Positions 51,409-61,970 of a stretch of 64,000 nucleotides of DNA are shown here, one piece after another. Under the pieces are notes generated by a model that made no database searches, was not told where the DNA came from, and worked only from the letters and a program-made list of their open reading frames with translations. The stretch is taken from positions 1-64,000 of the forward strand of contig JAGMUV010000030.1 in assembly GCA_020744425.1 (NCBI GenBank), in the 5' to 3' direction. The position numbers and the translations under genes are program-made. How positions within the stretch are numbered: the first letter of the stretch is position 1; each line of letters starts with the position of its first letter. The stretch comes from Dactylonectria macrodidyma. Taxonomy: Eukaryota; Ascomycota; Sordariomycetes; Hypocreales; Nectriaceae.

Positions 51409-51838
51409 GCTCGGGACGGTTGTAGCAATACGTGATGATGATGTTAAGGAGCGAAGACAGGCTGACGTTGTATTTGAGTTCCGTGCGCATTATATATGAG
51501 ACGGGGCCGCACTAGGCAACAGTGTCACGGTGTTGTGAGTGTGGGGGCCATACGCTGGCCGAGTTGGTCAGCACTTGTGATCTCTTAGAAGTCGGCCTCA
51601 TTAATTGGTTGTTTTTTTTGGTCTATGCTGCCTATGATCCATGCTGCCTGAAAATTCATTTACCCAAATCCTGAATCAAGAGGGAAAGAAATGCCAACCG
51701 CTGCGATGCCATGATCCCCAACAGCTACGATATCTGACAAAAGATTGATACAGAGTGTCTGGTCTGATCGAGGGTGTTTGGGGGAGGGTGATGTTGCTCC
51801 TACTTGCTTCCCATTTGCCATTTCTATGCAACTCACCT
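51409..51838. other. intergenic, between converging fragments
   Basis: No gene supported. Contains the presumed promoter of the NACHT fragment and the 3' flank of the membrane protein gene. Confidence 0.4.
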
Positions 51839-53550
51839 CTAATCCGAAGAACTGTGTACTTCAGTTCTGAATTCATACAATCGAGACCCCCGGCGTTCTT
51901 CAACTGGCCAACATCTGATCCTCGTTTCGCCATCTCCACGCTGATCCAACTCCACTTTCCTTGTCGCCACTGCAATTGAGGAAAATGTCATTTCACGTTG
52001 ATTGATAATCCCGTCTCTTTGCATTGCAAAAATGCCGTATGCTACACCTACGCAAGCGATGAAGAATGAGGCAGTGTAGACTGCTACAAGCACTTGCCAC
52101 TGGTAGACGAAGAAGTTGCCTGTTCTTTGGCGAATGCAGGCATATCTTGTTTCCTCACCGCCAAGCCCTATGCCTGAGAGTTCGCTTGAGTTGGCCGCCC
52201 AGGAAACGACGAGCAATTGTGGATTCGACAGCAGAGAAATGAGTAAATCTTCGTAGAGGTGGGTCACGGCGTCTTTCAAGTTGGGAACAGCAAGACTCTG
52301 TCGTTGGTCAATGAGCTTTGAAGTTTCGATGTTGCCCTTTGCGATAGGACCTGGGAATTTGACAGTTCCGGAGAGTAGGTCGCGTAGTTTCTTTCCGAGA
52401 CTGTGATATGCAGCAACTCTGCGATATGTTGCATAGTCTGATCGAGGAAAAATGTAGTGGTCGTCCGGCGTTGCAGTAGTTTTGTCCTCGGTTCCATCAT
52501 TGCTGTTGTTATGCGCGTACGTAGTGTCGATTATCTTTGTTAGGTAATTCCGGTTAGTTACGTTGTATGTTTGATATCCTCCCGTGTAGTTTAGATTGAC
52601 AGTGTAGTTGGTTTCCCGGTGCTGGCAAGCAAAAATCACCGGGGTGTAATCTTTGTCCCACTCCGGCTGGTTGCTATTATCGGCGTGCTTCCTGGTCATG
52701 TCATCGACGGCAGCGTATCCAATCCAGATGATTGGCTCCGTTCTGAGTGCACCAAGGTTCTGGGGGAATGGCGGCTCCATTTCGGGAATACCACTCTCTT
52801 TCACCGGATAGATCTGAGGTCGGGCATAATCTCCCTGTGTTGTCTCCGCTCGGTAGGTAAAGTTCCCTCTGGGAACAAGATCGTCGAGGTCGAAAGGGGC
52901 GATGACATTGTCGAAGCGATTCAGGCTATCATCGCTTCCCCTAGCAAGCTCTTTGCAATCATATCCCGGAGCGACGAAATGAATCGTGGTCGAACAGTCC
53001 CAATCTTGGCCGCAAATGTCCACGGGTGCATTCTCCCTCTGAATCGCGCGCCCGCTAGAAAAGACGCTCGATGAAATGGTCTCAAGCGTGAAGGAAGGCT
53101 GGTCCCAATACTCGAAGATGTCTAGTTGAGGCTGACTCTTGTTTAGGTTCAAATTCCCTCCTTCATGCGTTATGTTGTAAAATGACAGTGACCTACCAGT
53201 CCAAATGTCGTTCGTGGCTTTCTTTGGCGTATTGTAGCTGTCTTTGACCTCGTTAAAGAAGTTCAAAGTTCTTACTGATGGGCATGTGGTCTCATTCCGA
53301 ATAATGCCCGGGATAACATCAAGGGTTGCCGATGTGAATATGACCACGAAAGGGCTGGCCCACATGTACATAGCAAGAAACATCACGAACCAAGACTTGG
53401 CCCATGCTTCCCTGTTGAGAAGCTCCATGGCGTTGTGTGCAGATCCAAACAGTGAGTCGATAGCTTCAAAAGAGAAGCCTTTCTGGCCGACTGCCCTCCA
53501 AGCTACCTGCTGATAAGCCATCAGAGTTGGTTTCGACAACTGGCGAAGGA
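51839..53550 (-). CDS. large fungal membrane protein with extracellular domain, N-terminus missing
   Basis: The open minus frame gives about 565 residues: QQVAWRAVGQKGFSFEAIDS, LFGSAHNAMELLN, a membrane helix (WFVMFLAMYMWASPFVVIFT), a long glycosylation-rich extracellular part (many N-x-S/T sites, e.g. NITHE, NYTGG, NVTNRN, NNSND) with Cys residues (DICGQDWDCSTT), then a second helix (VAVYTASFFIACVGVAYGIF) and a short tail. This corresponds to the C-terminal two thirds of proteins often annotated, by transfer, as formylmethionine deformylase-like; I see no deformylase motif (no HEXXH). There is no ATG before the conserved part: the frame meets a TAG at about 53580 and the usual N-terminal helices are absent. 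Either 5'-truncated or with unfound exons. Confidence 0.65.
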
Positions 53551-53998
53551 GCCAGAACCATGGCTGGAAGGACTGTAACTATGTCTTCCAGACCGTACGT
53601 GACCATGGATAAGAAAGCTGACAGCCCATCCTCGCCTGCCCACTCGTCTTTCCAGAGTTTCTTGTGGAGGTCTCAGAGACGGAGAGTGTGCTCCTTCCAG
53701 GATACGCCGAAAGGCATAGCGCCGTCGTTATACAGGGGCCTCGGGGGCACGTTCTTCATGAAGTCGACGTCTTGCAACTTGCCAAGGGCGTCGATCGTTG
53801 TGGGGTTCTTGGGCTTAGGCCATTCGGTGCGAGGGTGAAGTAGGGCTGGCTGATCGGTTACAATATCAGAGGCTTCGTGAGGGTGACTTCTGAAGGGCGG
53901 TAAAACGGTCTGACGCCTTGGTTGATGGCTGCTAGCTCCCTGCTTCGGGCTGCGTTGGCCCTCGGCGGGAAGTACTCCTGCGCGTCGTCGAGCGACAT
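53542..53998 (-). pseudogene. unrecognised gene fragment abutting the membrane protein
   Basis: Two minus-strand pieces: ATG 53998 with MSLDDAQEYFPPRANAARSR and on to a TAA near 53860, and a second frame reading PKPKNPTTIDALGKLQDVDF, MKNVPPRPLYNDGAMPFGVS, WKEHTLRL then TGA (53673-53675), after which the same frame continues plausibly as DLHKKLWKDEWAGEDGLSAF. The TGA could be CGA before a C-to-T change. I do not recognise the family. Its downstream end overlaps the start of the membrane protein frame, so the two are probably joined by rearrangement. Confidence 0.45.
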
Positions 53999-53999
53999 C

Positions 54000-54360
54000 C
54001 TCGCGGCGATCTGCGTCGGTAGAGAGCAGCACGCACGAAGGGGTAGAAAGGGGTGGCTGCTGCGAGTCGGATAGTTGGTTGATAGGAGGAGTGGTTGATC
54101 AAGAAGGTTGAGAGATGTGAGGGAAGAAGGTTGTGAGGGGAGGAAGCTGTGAGGAGGGAAGATAACTTAGGGTGGGTAGGTGTTGTGAAGAAGTGTTTGC
54201 TGTTCAAGACTGGTAGTGATTCACACAGCCTGCACTGTTTTCTTGTTGACAGCCCACTTATTTCTTCACAAACACCTCTCTCCTTCTTTCTCAACTCTCC
54301 CTCTTTCTCTTCCTTTCATCTTCATCACCTCGTTATTTTCTGCTGATCAACCCGAATAGC
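54000..54360. other. promoter-like region of the cysteine-rich gene
   Basis: C/T-rich stretch at 54265-54330 (TCTCTCCTTC-type) directly before the start codon at 54361, typical of fungal core promoters. No gene. Confidence 0.45.
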
Positions 54361-55254
54361 ATGTCTTCGAACGATTTCCACCTTTCTGACGTTGCCAAAG
54401 TCCGTCGAGGCGCCCTCCCTGACTTGCGTCTTCATGCTGCCAGTCGCTTGCAAAGCGACGAGTTCTCTCTTCACGCAAGCTCTACCTGGAACAACCGACA
54501 CAAGACCCTTTTAACCGCAAAAGAGCTCAAGGAGCCTCGATTTGTCTCGGTAAGTCGAGCTTGTTGCCAGGAAACATTTGATCTAATGGTTTCGTAGTAC
54601 CAGAAGCACTTCTCCATTTGGATTTGTTCTCGCATGGCCCTGGACCGTTGCGGTCAGCCACTCTTCGTCGAAATCGCTCCCCAAGGAGCCATATCCGAGT
54701 CCCGCGTCACCAAAGGCCACATTCGATCCTGGATTCGCGAAGATGACACTGCGGATTTAGTGCTCAAAGATTTTACCTGATACTTCGAAGATTGACTCTT
54801 GCAGGCTGTCTTCATTCCCGCCGACCTCGGCCATCCTCACGGACACTTCGTCAAGGAGCTTCTTCGTCGCCCGGAGCACAAGAAGGCGTTTATCGTAGCC
54901 CTCCTTGGCTACCAAAACCCGTTGATGTGTCGCTACTGTATTCGATCAGCCACTTCGAACTACGCGTTGACCGGCGACTACTTCATGTGGCCTTTCCACG
55001 CGTGCCGTTTTATCCCGGGGTACATGGATAGCAAGTGTGCCAACTGCATCTGGAACGCCAATTCTCAGTGCGAATGGTCTTCGCTAAAGGGCTATTTGGC
55101 CCCTGAAGCTGGGTTCGGCACATCCCTCGACCTCCTGTCTGGCAAGGAATGCCCTCGGGACCCTGCTACACAAGCCGTAAGCGTCCTCAACCATGTCAGC
55201 TGCCCGCGAATCACCGACGAGTTCCCACTGGCTTGGGAGTCAGAGGCCCATTGA
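54361..55254 (+). CDS. cysteine-rich fungal protein (DUF3716-like), probably prematurely ended
   Basis: Exons 54361-54549, 54598-54759 and 54805-55254, introns of 48 and 45 bp; joins read FVS-YQKHFSIWICS and ADL-AVFIPADLGHP, all in frame. The start is MSSNDFHLSDVAKVRRGALP. The cysteine pattern in exon 3, CRYCIRSATSNY, WPFHACRFIPGYMDSKCANC and SQCEWSS, matches DUF3716 (C-x2-C, C, C-x2-C, C). The ORF stops after ESEAH at a TGA (55252), but the same frame continues plausibly as DAAIRKAEHNAEWDDQMGSL to about 55370. CGA to TGA would explain this. Function unknown; such domains occur in repeat-associated fungal genes. Confidence 0.65.
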
Positions 55255-55379
55255 GATGCTGCCATCCGCAAGGCTGAACACAATGCAGAGTGGGATGATC
55301 AGATGGGATCTCTGCGGTCTAAACAAAGGTGTTTTCTGATTTCCAGACATAGTCGATTGGGAGGCATTGGTTGATCAAC

Positions 55380-56700
55380 CGAGATCCGTTGGTTTTGTAC
55401 GGTAGACGTTTGCCTTGAGTGGCTTAGATACGTGATCTGACTTTGATCAGGACGCATTGAATGGTAACCATCGGAATGATCTTGTGACTGTTTTCCTCCC
55501 CACGTGTGAAGCATGTGACTGTCCACGCCCTGGTACTAGCGAGAGTTGTTTTTCTTCCCTGGATGGTGACCCAGTGATTTTTGTTTCTTTGATGGCTCCA
55601 GGGTGAATTGATCAACCGGATTCCATGCCTAGATGTTTGGTTTGGTGCTGATTTGGCTGAAAAATTTGATGTGACCTGAAATCAAGGGCAGTTTGAAATG
55701 ACGGTGGGTGGTGGTTGTTTTCTTTGCTGTTGTACAGCCCACACCCCTCCCTAAACAACAACAAGAACAAACCCCAAACCTTGTTGTTGTTTTCCTCCTT
55801 TTGTCATTAGAGGGACTTGAACTGGTCCCTCCAGGCTTGGTCTCTGTACGGGAGATGGACCTCAAGTCTCCGGTCCTCTTCCTCCTCGTAGTCTGGTGGA
55901 GAAGATTGACTGTTTTCTTCGCCTGACAAATCTCCGCCTCCCCGGTCCCTTGTTTCTTCTTCATCATCTGGTTGATCAAGTGCATTTGGCTGATTTCGTC
56001 CATAGAAGAGTCGCTCGTGGCGAGAAGGTTGACTGTTTTCCTCCTCAGGATCCCACCAGCCATCCTTGTCTTGTCTGAACACTTTGAGGTGCTCCCCGTG
56101 ACATGTCACTTTAAGGGGGATCCCTCAATTTATACGATGGTGATGATGAGGGCAAATCCGTGGTGTGGGTCGTGGCGGGAGGGGGTTGTTAGGCGAGGGC
56201 GGGCGTTAATCCTCAGCGCACCTTACCCTAGAATTTAGCACCCCTTAATTTTCAGCACACTAAGCCTAATTTCAGGTGTAGCCCTATCTTACTTATCACT
56301 TCCCCAGCCCTATCTACTATGAATAAGGAAAGTCCAATAGGGCGACAGCCACTAAGACTTCTCTTACACACCAGGTCACGGTGGGCGGTGTTGTGAATAG
56401 CAGGGCGCTAAAGTGTCAGAGAAAAGTCAGCCCACATGATTTACTAAGTCCACTACTGCTTGTCACAGCCTCAGCCTCTTCAACCTGAATATTCGTAGAA
56501 ACAACTAGCGAATCATCACACTGTAGCCAGTCCTTTGGAAAGAGAGATACAGTGAAAACCGAAACTGGGTTCCGCTTTTTCAGTTGTGAAAGATTCCCAG
56601 CTAGTCCACTTCTGACCAAGTGTGGCTGAAAGACAGTGCGAATCTTGAAATAGACTGTGTACTGTTGCAGGAGCGGTCTACGGAGTACCAATTGCTCAAC
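55380..56700. other. non-coding or unsupported coding stretch before the Mutator nest
   Basis: The minus frame 55807-56109 (MTCHGEHLKVFRQDKDGWWD) is open for 100 residues, acidic, with the phrase EENSQ repeated because the DNA contains repeats of TTGACTGTTTTC. A 12-bp-arm hairpin (AACAACAACAAG facing CTTGTTGTTGTT) is at 55753-55790. Another minus frame, 56416-56721, has no recognised domain and is cut by the Mutator end at 56701. I support none of these as genes. Confidence 0.35.
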
Positions 56701-56790
56701 GGGGGCCAATAGGCGCGCCACCGGTGGTGCAAATAAGTGTCACGTGTTGCACCACCAGTGGTGCGATTAAGATAATTATGTAAGCATCGC

Positions 56791-56799
56791 TCAATGTGT
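56791..56799. repeat. 9-bp target-site duplication of MULE-A, left
   Basis: TCAATGTGT, identical to 61269-61277. Nine bases is the usual Mutator target duplication. Confidence 0.92.
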
Positions 56800-56984
56800 G
56801 GGGGCTCATACAGGCACAGCTAGCTGTGCCAATAAGACCACGTGACTTTTTGCACAGCTAGCTGTGCAAATAAGATCTGTTATGTAAGCCCGAAAAGGGG
56901 TAATACCGCAAATTGGCCCTTCAATTCAACAGTCAACGGCTTCTTCAGCATCAATTCAACTTGCCGCGCCTTTCTTCTGCTACA

Positions 56985-59498
56985 ATGAACCCAATTGAGG
57001 GCCCCCGTCGCTTCCCTGATGATGCCCTTCCTCCTGAACGCGACTACAACTCGCTGGAGGAACTACGTGCAGCAATCAATGCTTGGGCAGCGCCACGAGG
57101 CTATGCCTTTGTAGTCCAAAAGTCTTGGAAGACCTCTAGTAGAAGAACTGGAGTTATCTTCGGCTGTGACCGAGGAGGGCGCCCTCCTGGCCCAAAGAAA
57201 CGGCAACGGCAAACTATATCACGTCGTACGGGATGCCTCTTCTCTGTGATAGCAATGGAAAGCCTATGCAAGACTGCATGGAGTGTAAGGCATCGTCCTC
57301 GGGCTGGCTTTGGTCAACACAATCACGAACCAAGCCTCAGTCAACTGGCACATCCAACACATCGTCAGCTATCATCCTCAGATAGATCAACAGTCCAACA
57401 ACTCGCCAATGCCGGCATTGCGCCAAAGGAGATTAGGTCATACCTACGTATGAACTCGGATATAATTGCTACACAGCAAGATATCTATAATTGCATTGCA
57501 CAGGGCAAGCGAGACCTTGCCGGAGGTCAAAGCAATATGCATGCCCTTGATGATCAGCTCAAGAGTGAGGGCTTCTGGAGTCAAATACGCCTTGACGAGA
57601 GTAGCAGAGTTACAGCAGTATTATTTGCACATCCTACATCACTGGCATACCTCAAATTATACCCTGAAGTGCTTATATTGGACTGCACATACAAGACCAA
57701 TAAGTACAAGATGCCTCTTCTCGATATAGTTGGTGTTGATGCTTGTCAACGATCCTTCTGTATTGCATTTGCATTCCTTAGCGGCGAGGAAGAGCATGAC
57801 TTCATCTGGGCTCTTGAGCGTTTACGGTATATGTATGAGCTTCATGGAGCAGCCCTTCCCTCTGTAATACTTACAGATCGCTGTCTTGCTTGTATGAATG
57901 CTGTTTCCTCTCCCTCTTGCTTCCCTCAGTCAACCCCGATGCTATGCTTATGGCATATCAACAAAGCAGTCCTGACCTATTGTATGCCCGCATTTACTCG
58001 GGATAAAAGCGATTCTCAAGGGCAGAAAGAGTGGAAGGAATTCTACGACTCTTGGCATGAGATTGTAGCCTCACCGACTGAGGATATCTACAACGAGAGG
58101 CTTGAGAAGTTCAAGGACCGTTACATCCCTGGCCATATCAACGAGGTGGGCTATATCATGGAGACCTGGCTAGATCTCTACAAAGAGAGGTTTGTGAAGG
58201 CGTGGGTTAACCAATACCTTCACTTCGAGCAATATGTGACATCACGGGGCGAAGGCATTCACAATCTTATCAAAGGTCACCTGAAAACATCGCAAGTTGA
58301 CCTCTTCGAGGCCTGGAGGATCATCAAGCTTGTTCTGGTAAATCAGCTTGCCGAGCTCAAGGCAAACCAAGCCAGGCAGCATATCAGCATACCTCTTCAG
58401 CTATCTGGGGCATTGTATAGCAACATCTGTGGTTGGATATCACATGAAGCTTTGCGGAAGGTTGAGGCTCAACGGCAACGACTATCAAGAGAACATCCTG
58501 CGTGTACAGGAGTTTTCACTAAGACTCTTGGTCTGCCTTGTGCTCATAGCCTGAAGCCTTTACTGGACGAGTATCAGCCCCTTCTACTACATCATTTCCA
58601 TTCACATTGGTATCTCCAACGCTCAGGAAGCGCCCAGCTTCTCATTGAGCCTCGCAAGCAGTTCGACCGTCTAGCAGCTAGTTCAACGCTGCCACCAAGA
58701 AGCACACAGCGTGAGCCTTGTGCATTTGAAGCTGTTGAGAAAGCAGTACAACCAAAGGCACCGCCAAAGTGTTCGAGATGTCATCAGCAAGGCCACAACA
58801 TGAGGTCTAAAGCATGCCCCTTACGTTATGAACATCTATTGCAGGCTTCTGCACAAACCTCTATAACAACGCATACAACAACACACACATCTACTCGCTC
58901 TGTAACCCGCTCATTATCCCCATCATCCCTATCAGGATCCTCTGTAATATCCGAGATTGTAGCCATTACAACAACACATACAACAACACGTACAGCAACT
59001 CGTGTACTATCTCCTCCAGCAGCCAGACCAGCAACTGTTACTACAGCAAATGCAAGAGCAGTGCCTGCATTACGAGTTGATGACCCCCGTGCTATCTTCC
59101 AACGATACAAAGAAGCACGAGAGGCCTGGTATGCTACATTGCCTCGGGGGGCCATCAAGACCAATCAACAATACCGGAAGGCTATAGGGCTGCCTACCCG
59201 TTACTCTAAAACAGAGTATGACTGGTGCCTTGACTACAAGCAAATGGGGAGGCATTGCAGGGAGAAAAACGGCATTAGAGAGTGGACTAAGGAGGAGATG
59301 ATGAGTTATCTTGATTGGGATAAAGCCGAGAACGAACGGGTTGAACAGAATGTAGGGAGAGAGAGAGAAGAGCAGCCCTGCGTACAGCGGCGAGGGATGC
59401 GGCATGTCTGGGATGCTGCTGAAAGAGATCGTGAATTACAGGAGGAATGGTATGGAGGTGGGAAAACCCCTCCCCCCCACCAACATTTGCAAGATTGA
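56985..59498 (+). CDS. Mutator-like (Hop/FAR1-related) transposase of MULE-A
   Basis: 837 residues from ATG 56985 (MNPIEGPRRFPDDALPPERD); the open frame starts at 56913 without an ATG. Residues 20-120 form a FAR1/WRKY-GCM1-like zinc domain (IFGCDRGGRP, RRTGCLFSV, GQHNHEPS, with the C..C..H-x-H ligands). The MULE DDE core has D233 in LILDCTYKTNKYKMPLLDIV, D298 in VILTDRCLACMNA, the CLWHINK motif, and E423 in TSRGEGIHNL. A SWIM-like finger follows (C507, C519, H521) and a CCHC knuckle (CSRCHQQGHNMRSKAC) near 596-611. The tail has a Thr/Ser-rich stretch and the family-wide REWTKEEMMSYLDWDKAE block. All catalytic residues are present; it should cut at the 94-bp ends. Uninterrupted. Confidence 0.93.
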   Translation: MNPIEGPRRFPDDALPPERDYNSLEELRAAINAWAAPRGYAFVVQKSWKTSSRRTGVIFGCDRGGRPPGPKKRQRQTISRRTGCLFSVIAMESLCKTAWSVRHRPRAGFGQHNHEPSLSQLAHPTHRQLSSSDRSTVQQLANAGIAPKEIRSYLRMNSDIIATQQDIYNCIAQGKRDLAGGQSNMHALDDQLKSEGFWSQIRLDESSRVTAVLFAHPTSLAYLKLYPEVLILDCTYKTNKYKMPLLDIVGVDACQRSFCIAFAFLSGEEEHDFIWALERLRYMYELHGAALPSVILTDRCLACMNAVSSPSCFPQSTPMLCLWHINKAVLTYCMPAFTRDKSDSQGQKEWKEFYDSWHEIVASPTEDIYNERLEKFKDRYIPGHINEVGYIMETWLDLYKERFVKAWVNQYLHFEQYVTSRGEGIHNLIKGHLKTSQVDLFEAWRIIKLVLVNQLAELKANQARQHISIPLQLSGALYSNICGWISHEALRKVEAQRQRLSREHPACTGVFTKTLGLPCAHSLKPLLDEYQPLLLHHFHSHWYLQRSGSAQLLIEPRKQFDRLAASSTLPPRSTQREPCAFEAVEKAVQPKAPPKCSRCHQQGHNMRSKACPLRYEHLLQASAQTSITTHTTTHTSTRSVTRSLSPSSLSGSSVISEIVAITTTHTTTRTATRVLSPPAARPATVTTANARAVPALRVDDPRAIFQRYKEAREAWYATLPRGAIKTNQQYRKAIGLPTRYSKTEYDWCLDYKQMGRHCREKNGIREWTKEEMMSYLDWDKAENERVEQNVGREREEQPCVQRRGMRHVWDAAERDRELQEEWYGGGKTPPPHQHLQD

Positions 59499-60044
59499 CG
59501 GAAAATGTGATTGGTATTGTGATGGGTCAACGGTCCACCTAGTGTTTTAATACAGTAGAGGCTAGCTGCTAGCCTAGGATGGCCCTACTTAAGGCGATCA
59601 GTCTGCCTGACAAATGAAAAGACACGCATTTTCCCTTCTTTAATTTGTATGACACCTTTTGTCGCTTGACACTTATTACCCTATAGCTGTCGCAGCAGCT
59701 CTTCTCGATATTTCTTTTCTCTTTCTCTCTAGAGACATCAGACAGCAGTATATTAATTGCTTTCTGTATCTCAAACCCCCAGGAGACAGCTACTTGCTTG
59801 CTTCCTCTTGCCATCTGCCCCTCTCCAGCTCCTACCCTGCGGACGGGTGTGGTCTACACTAAAGACCTCTTCCACTAACAAAGTATATATCACTAGAAAG
59901 AGGAAGAAAAGGCGAATTTCCGAGTATATCTATAATGACCCAATGGCTTGATTTGATAGAGTTGTGACTGAGTTGCAGTATTGGGTTAAGTGGGCTTAGT
60001 AGCCGTCAATTGAATGAGCGAGAGAGCTACCAAAGCTAAAGAGA
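59499..60044. other. inter-ORF spacer of MULE-A
   Basis: Between the two convergent ORFs. C/T-rich with no coding support; should hold both 3' UTRs. Confidence 0.5.
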
Positions 60045-60680
60045 TCATTGCCTTCCCTGCCAATACCACTGAATATAGCTATTTCGATCAACATTCGCGA
60101 TGTGAACTCCTGCATTCTCTAAAGCTACAATTGTTGGCATATAGGTAGTCATCCCTACAGCCGGTGAAGGCCAAGTCGTGTCTGGGACCGTAAATTGCTG
60201 ATTCCGATATACCTGATCCATAGCCTGAAGGTTGAATGTACTCCAATAGGGATTGATATCAGGATTGGCGCGCTGTGGCCGTTGCTGAAGTCGTTGATCC
60301 CAATACGCAATATGCCACTCTCCCTCAACCTGATATCCCCATGGGCGTGAGATCACAGTAACAGGATCCCCTTGAGGAAGATACTAAGTGTTGTGGGCTC
60401 TCACAAGGGCTTGAGGATTCTGGACATAGAGAGCATTGGAGGTGGTTGGATCATTTGGCAAGGTATGTTGAACCCACCAATGGAGCATATGCAGAGGATC
60501 GGTTGCTGGATAAGGATCATTGGGGCGCCGCTCTCGTTGCTGGTTGCTAGTAATGGGATGTAAAGTAGCCCGTATATTCGCAGTTGTAGGATAGACTGCC
60601 CCTGCTAGTGTTGATGTATTGTCTACAAAGATTGGGAAGTCTTGAGGGTTCTGACGCTGACTTTGGTTGCAGTTGTACAT
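60045..60680 (-). CDS. MULE-A second ORF, function unknown, interrupted by one TAG
   Basis: From ATG 60680 the frame reads MYNCNQSQRQNPQDFPIFVD, TLAGAVYPTTANIRATLHPI, DPLHMLHWWVQHTLPNDPTT, to a TAG at 60384-60386. The same frame resumes at once as YLPQGDPVTVISRPWGYQVE and runs to ANVDRNSYIQWYWQGRQ and a stop at 60045. Without the TAG the protein would be 211 residues, rich in Gln, Pro, Trp and Tyr. No intron of usable size removes the stop. No known domain recognised. It is internal to the element and read towards the transposase gene. It may be a captured host gene or an element-encoded accessory protein. Confidence 0.6.
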
Positions 60681-61174
60681 CTTTGCGATACTGTTTGATG
60701 AAGGAATAGAGAGCTTCTTTCAAGGGAAAGAGCCCTGCTTTATATAATGCACGCGTTGAAGTGATTCACTTGATAGCTATGGACCTGTGGTGTTCAGATG
60801 ATGCGAGTGTAGGTATTGTACGTTCTTCACGGCCCTGGGCAGACTGGTACGCTGCCAATAGATGATATATCACATATTGAAGAGCTGTGTATATAGTAAA
60901 TCACTGTATCTCTTCAATTGTACAAATTGATGCTGTTTCCGTAGATGTCATGGGCCAGGGCCCATATCCTTGCGGCTGTGCCGCAAGACGTACTAGGCTC
61001 GTGCGCGCCAGGCACGAGAAATCGTTCCACAGCTCAGGGGCACTTAGGAATTTCTTTCTTTCTTCTTCATCTTTGATGTAAATAGCATCCTGGACTAGAT
61101 AGCTGGAATACAGTTACTAGAGGCCGTTCACAGTAGATTGAATAGTAGAGGGATATCTCTTACTCACACACGTA
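60681..61174. other. right subterminal region of MULE-A
   Basis: Non-coding; likely promoter of the minus-strand second ORF. Contains GCGGCTGTGCCGC, a small palindrome near 60971-60983, and the run TTTCTTTCTTTCTTC near 61052. Confidence 0.45.
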
Positions 61175-61268
61175 TCGGGCTTACATAACAGATCTTATTT
61201 GCACAGCTAGCTGTGCAAAAAGTCACGTGGTCTTATTGGCACAGCTAGCTGTGCCTGTATGAGCCCCC

Positions 61269-61277
61269 TCAATGTGT
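61269..61277. repeat. 9-bp target-site duplication of MULE-A, right
   Basis: TCAATGTGT, matching 56791-56799 exactly. Confidence 0.92.
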
Positions 61278-61454
61278 AAGCCGGCCATGCTGCGACGCAA
61301 AGCAGATACCGCGTACTATGAAAAGACAACATAAACCTAAAGAAAGGGAGGTCAAGGATAGGGTTAAGCAAGGGAGAGGGGAAAATTTGCTTATGATATT
61401 TCAAGTTCATCACTTATTCATAGTTGAAAGAAAAAAGCATGGAAAATTAACAGA

Positions 61455-61897
61455 CTAAGCATCAACTATAATACAGTCTTCAGCCTGGCCGTTATCCGAG
61501 TACAAAGCCTGTTGCTCGATAGTGTCCTGCTCAACGCTCTCCCAGATCTCTTTCATCCCTCTTCGTCTGTTTGCCAAAGGGTTGCCACCCATCTCCTTAG
61601 AGACACGCGCCTGGACCCGGCCATCCTCGGCCTTGCTCCAGTCTAAGTATGCCATCATCTCCTCCTTGGTCCATTCTCTCGACCTTGATGGTGTGACACA
61701 GCGCTTCGACATCTGCTTGTAGTCCAGACACCACTCATAACAGGTCTTACTATACCGTTGAGGCAGGCCCATAGCCTTTCGATATTGCTGATTAGTTTTC
61801 AACCCCCCTCGGGGCAGCTGGTTATACCATGCCTCCCGTGCTGCAGCATATCGTTGATAAATAGCACTGGGATGATCATAGCGCAACTCTGACTCTG

Positions 61898-61970
<73 letters not shown>

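Larger units (their letters stand above)
56800..61268 (+). mobile_element. MULE-A, complete Hop-like Mutator element with a second ORF
   Basis: 4469 bp with 94-bp terminal inverted repeats (56800-56893, 61175-61268) that are identical, and a perfect 9-bp target duplication. Each terminal repeat contains two copies of the 16-bp palindrome GCACAGCTAGCTGTGC (56814-56829, 56852-56867; 61201-61216, 61239-61254) with CACGTG between. The plus strand carries an intact transposase; the minus strand carries a second ORF convergent with it. The transposase length (837) and terminal repeat length are close to what I recall for Hop of Fusarium oxysporum, but that element is shorter, so this one has extra DNA. 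Identical ends imply recent transposition. Confidence 0.93.

Noticed and set aside
55629..56109. Acidic minus ORFs with repeated EENSQ
   Set aside because: Explained by a local DNA repeat; no start context, family or intron support.
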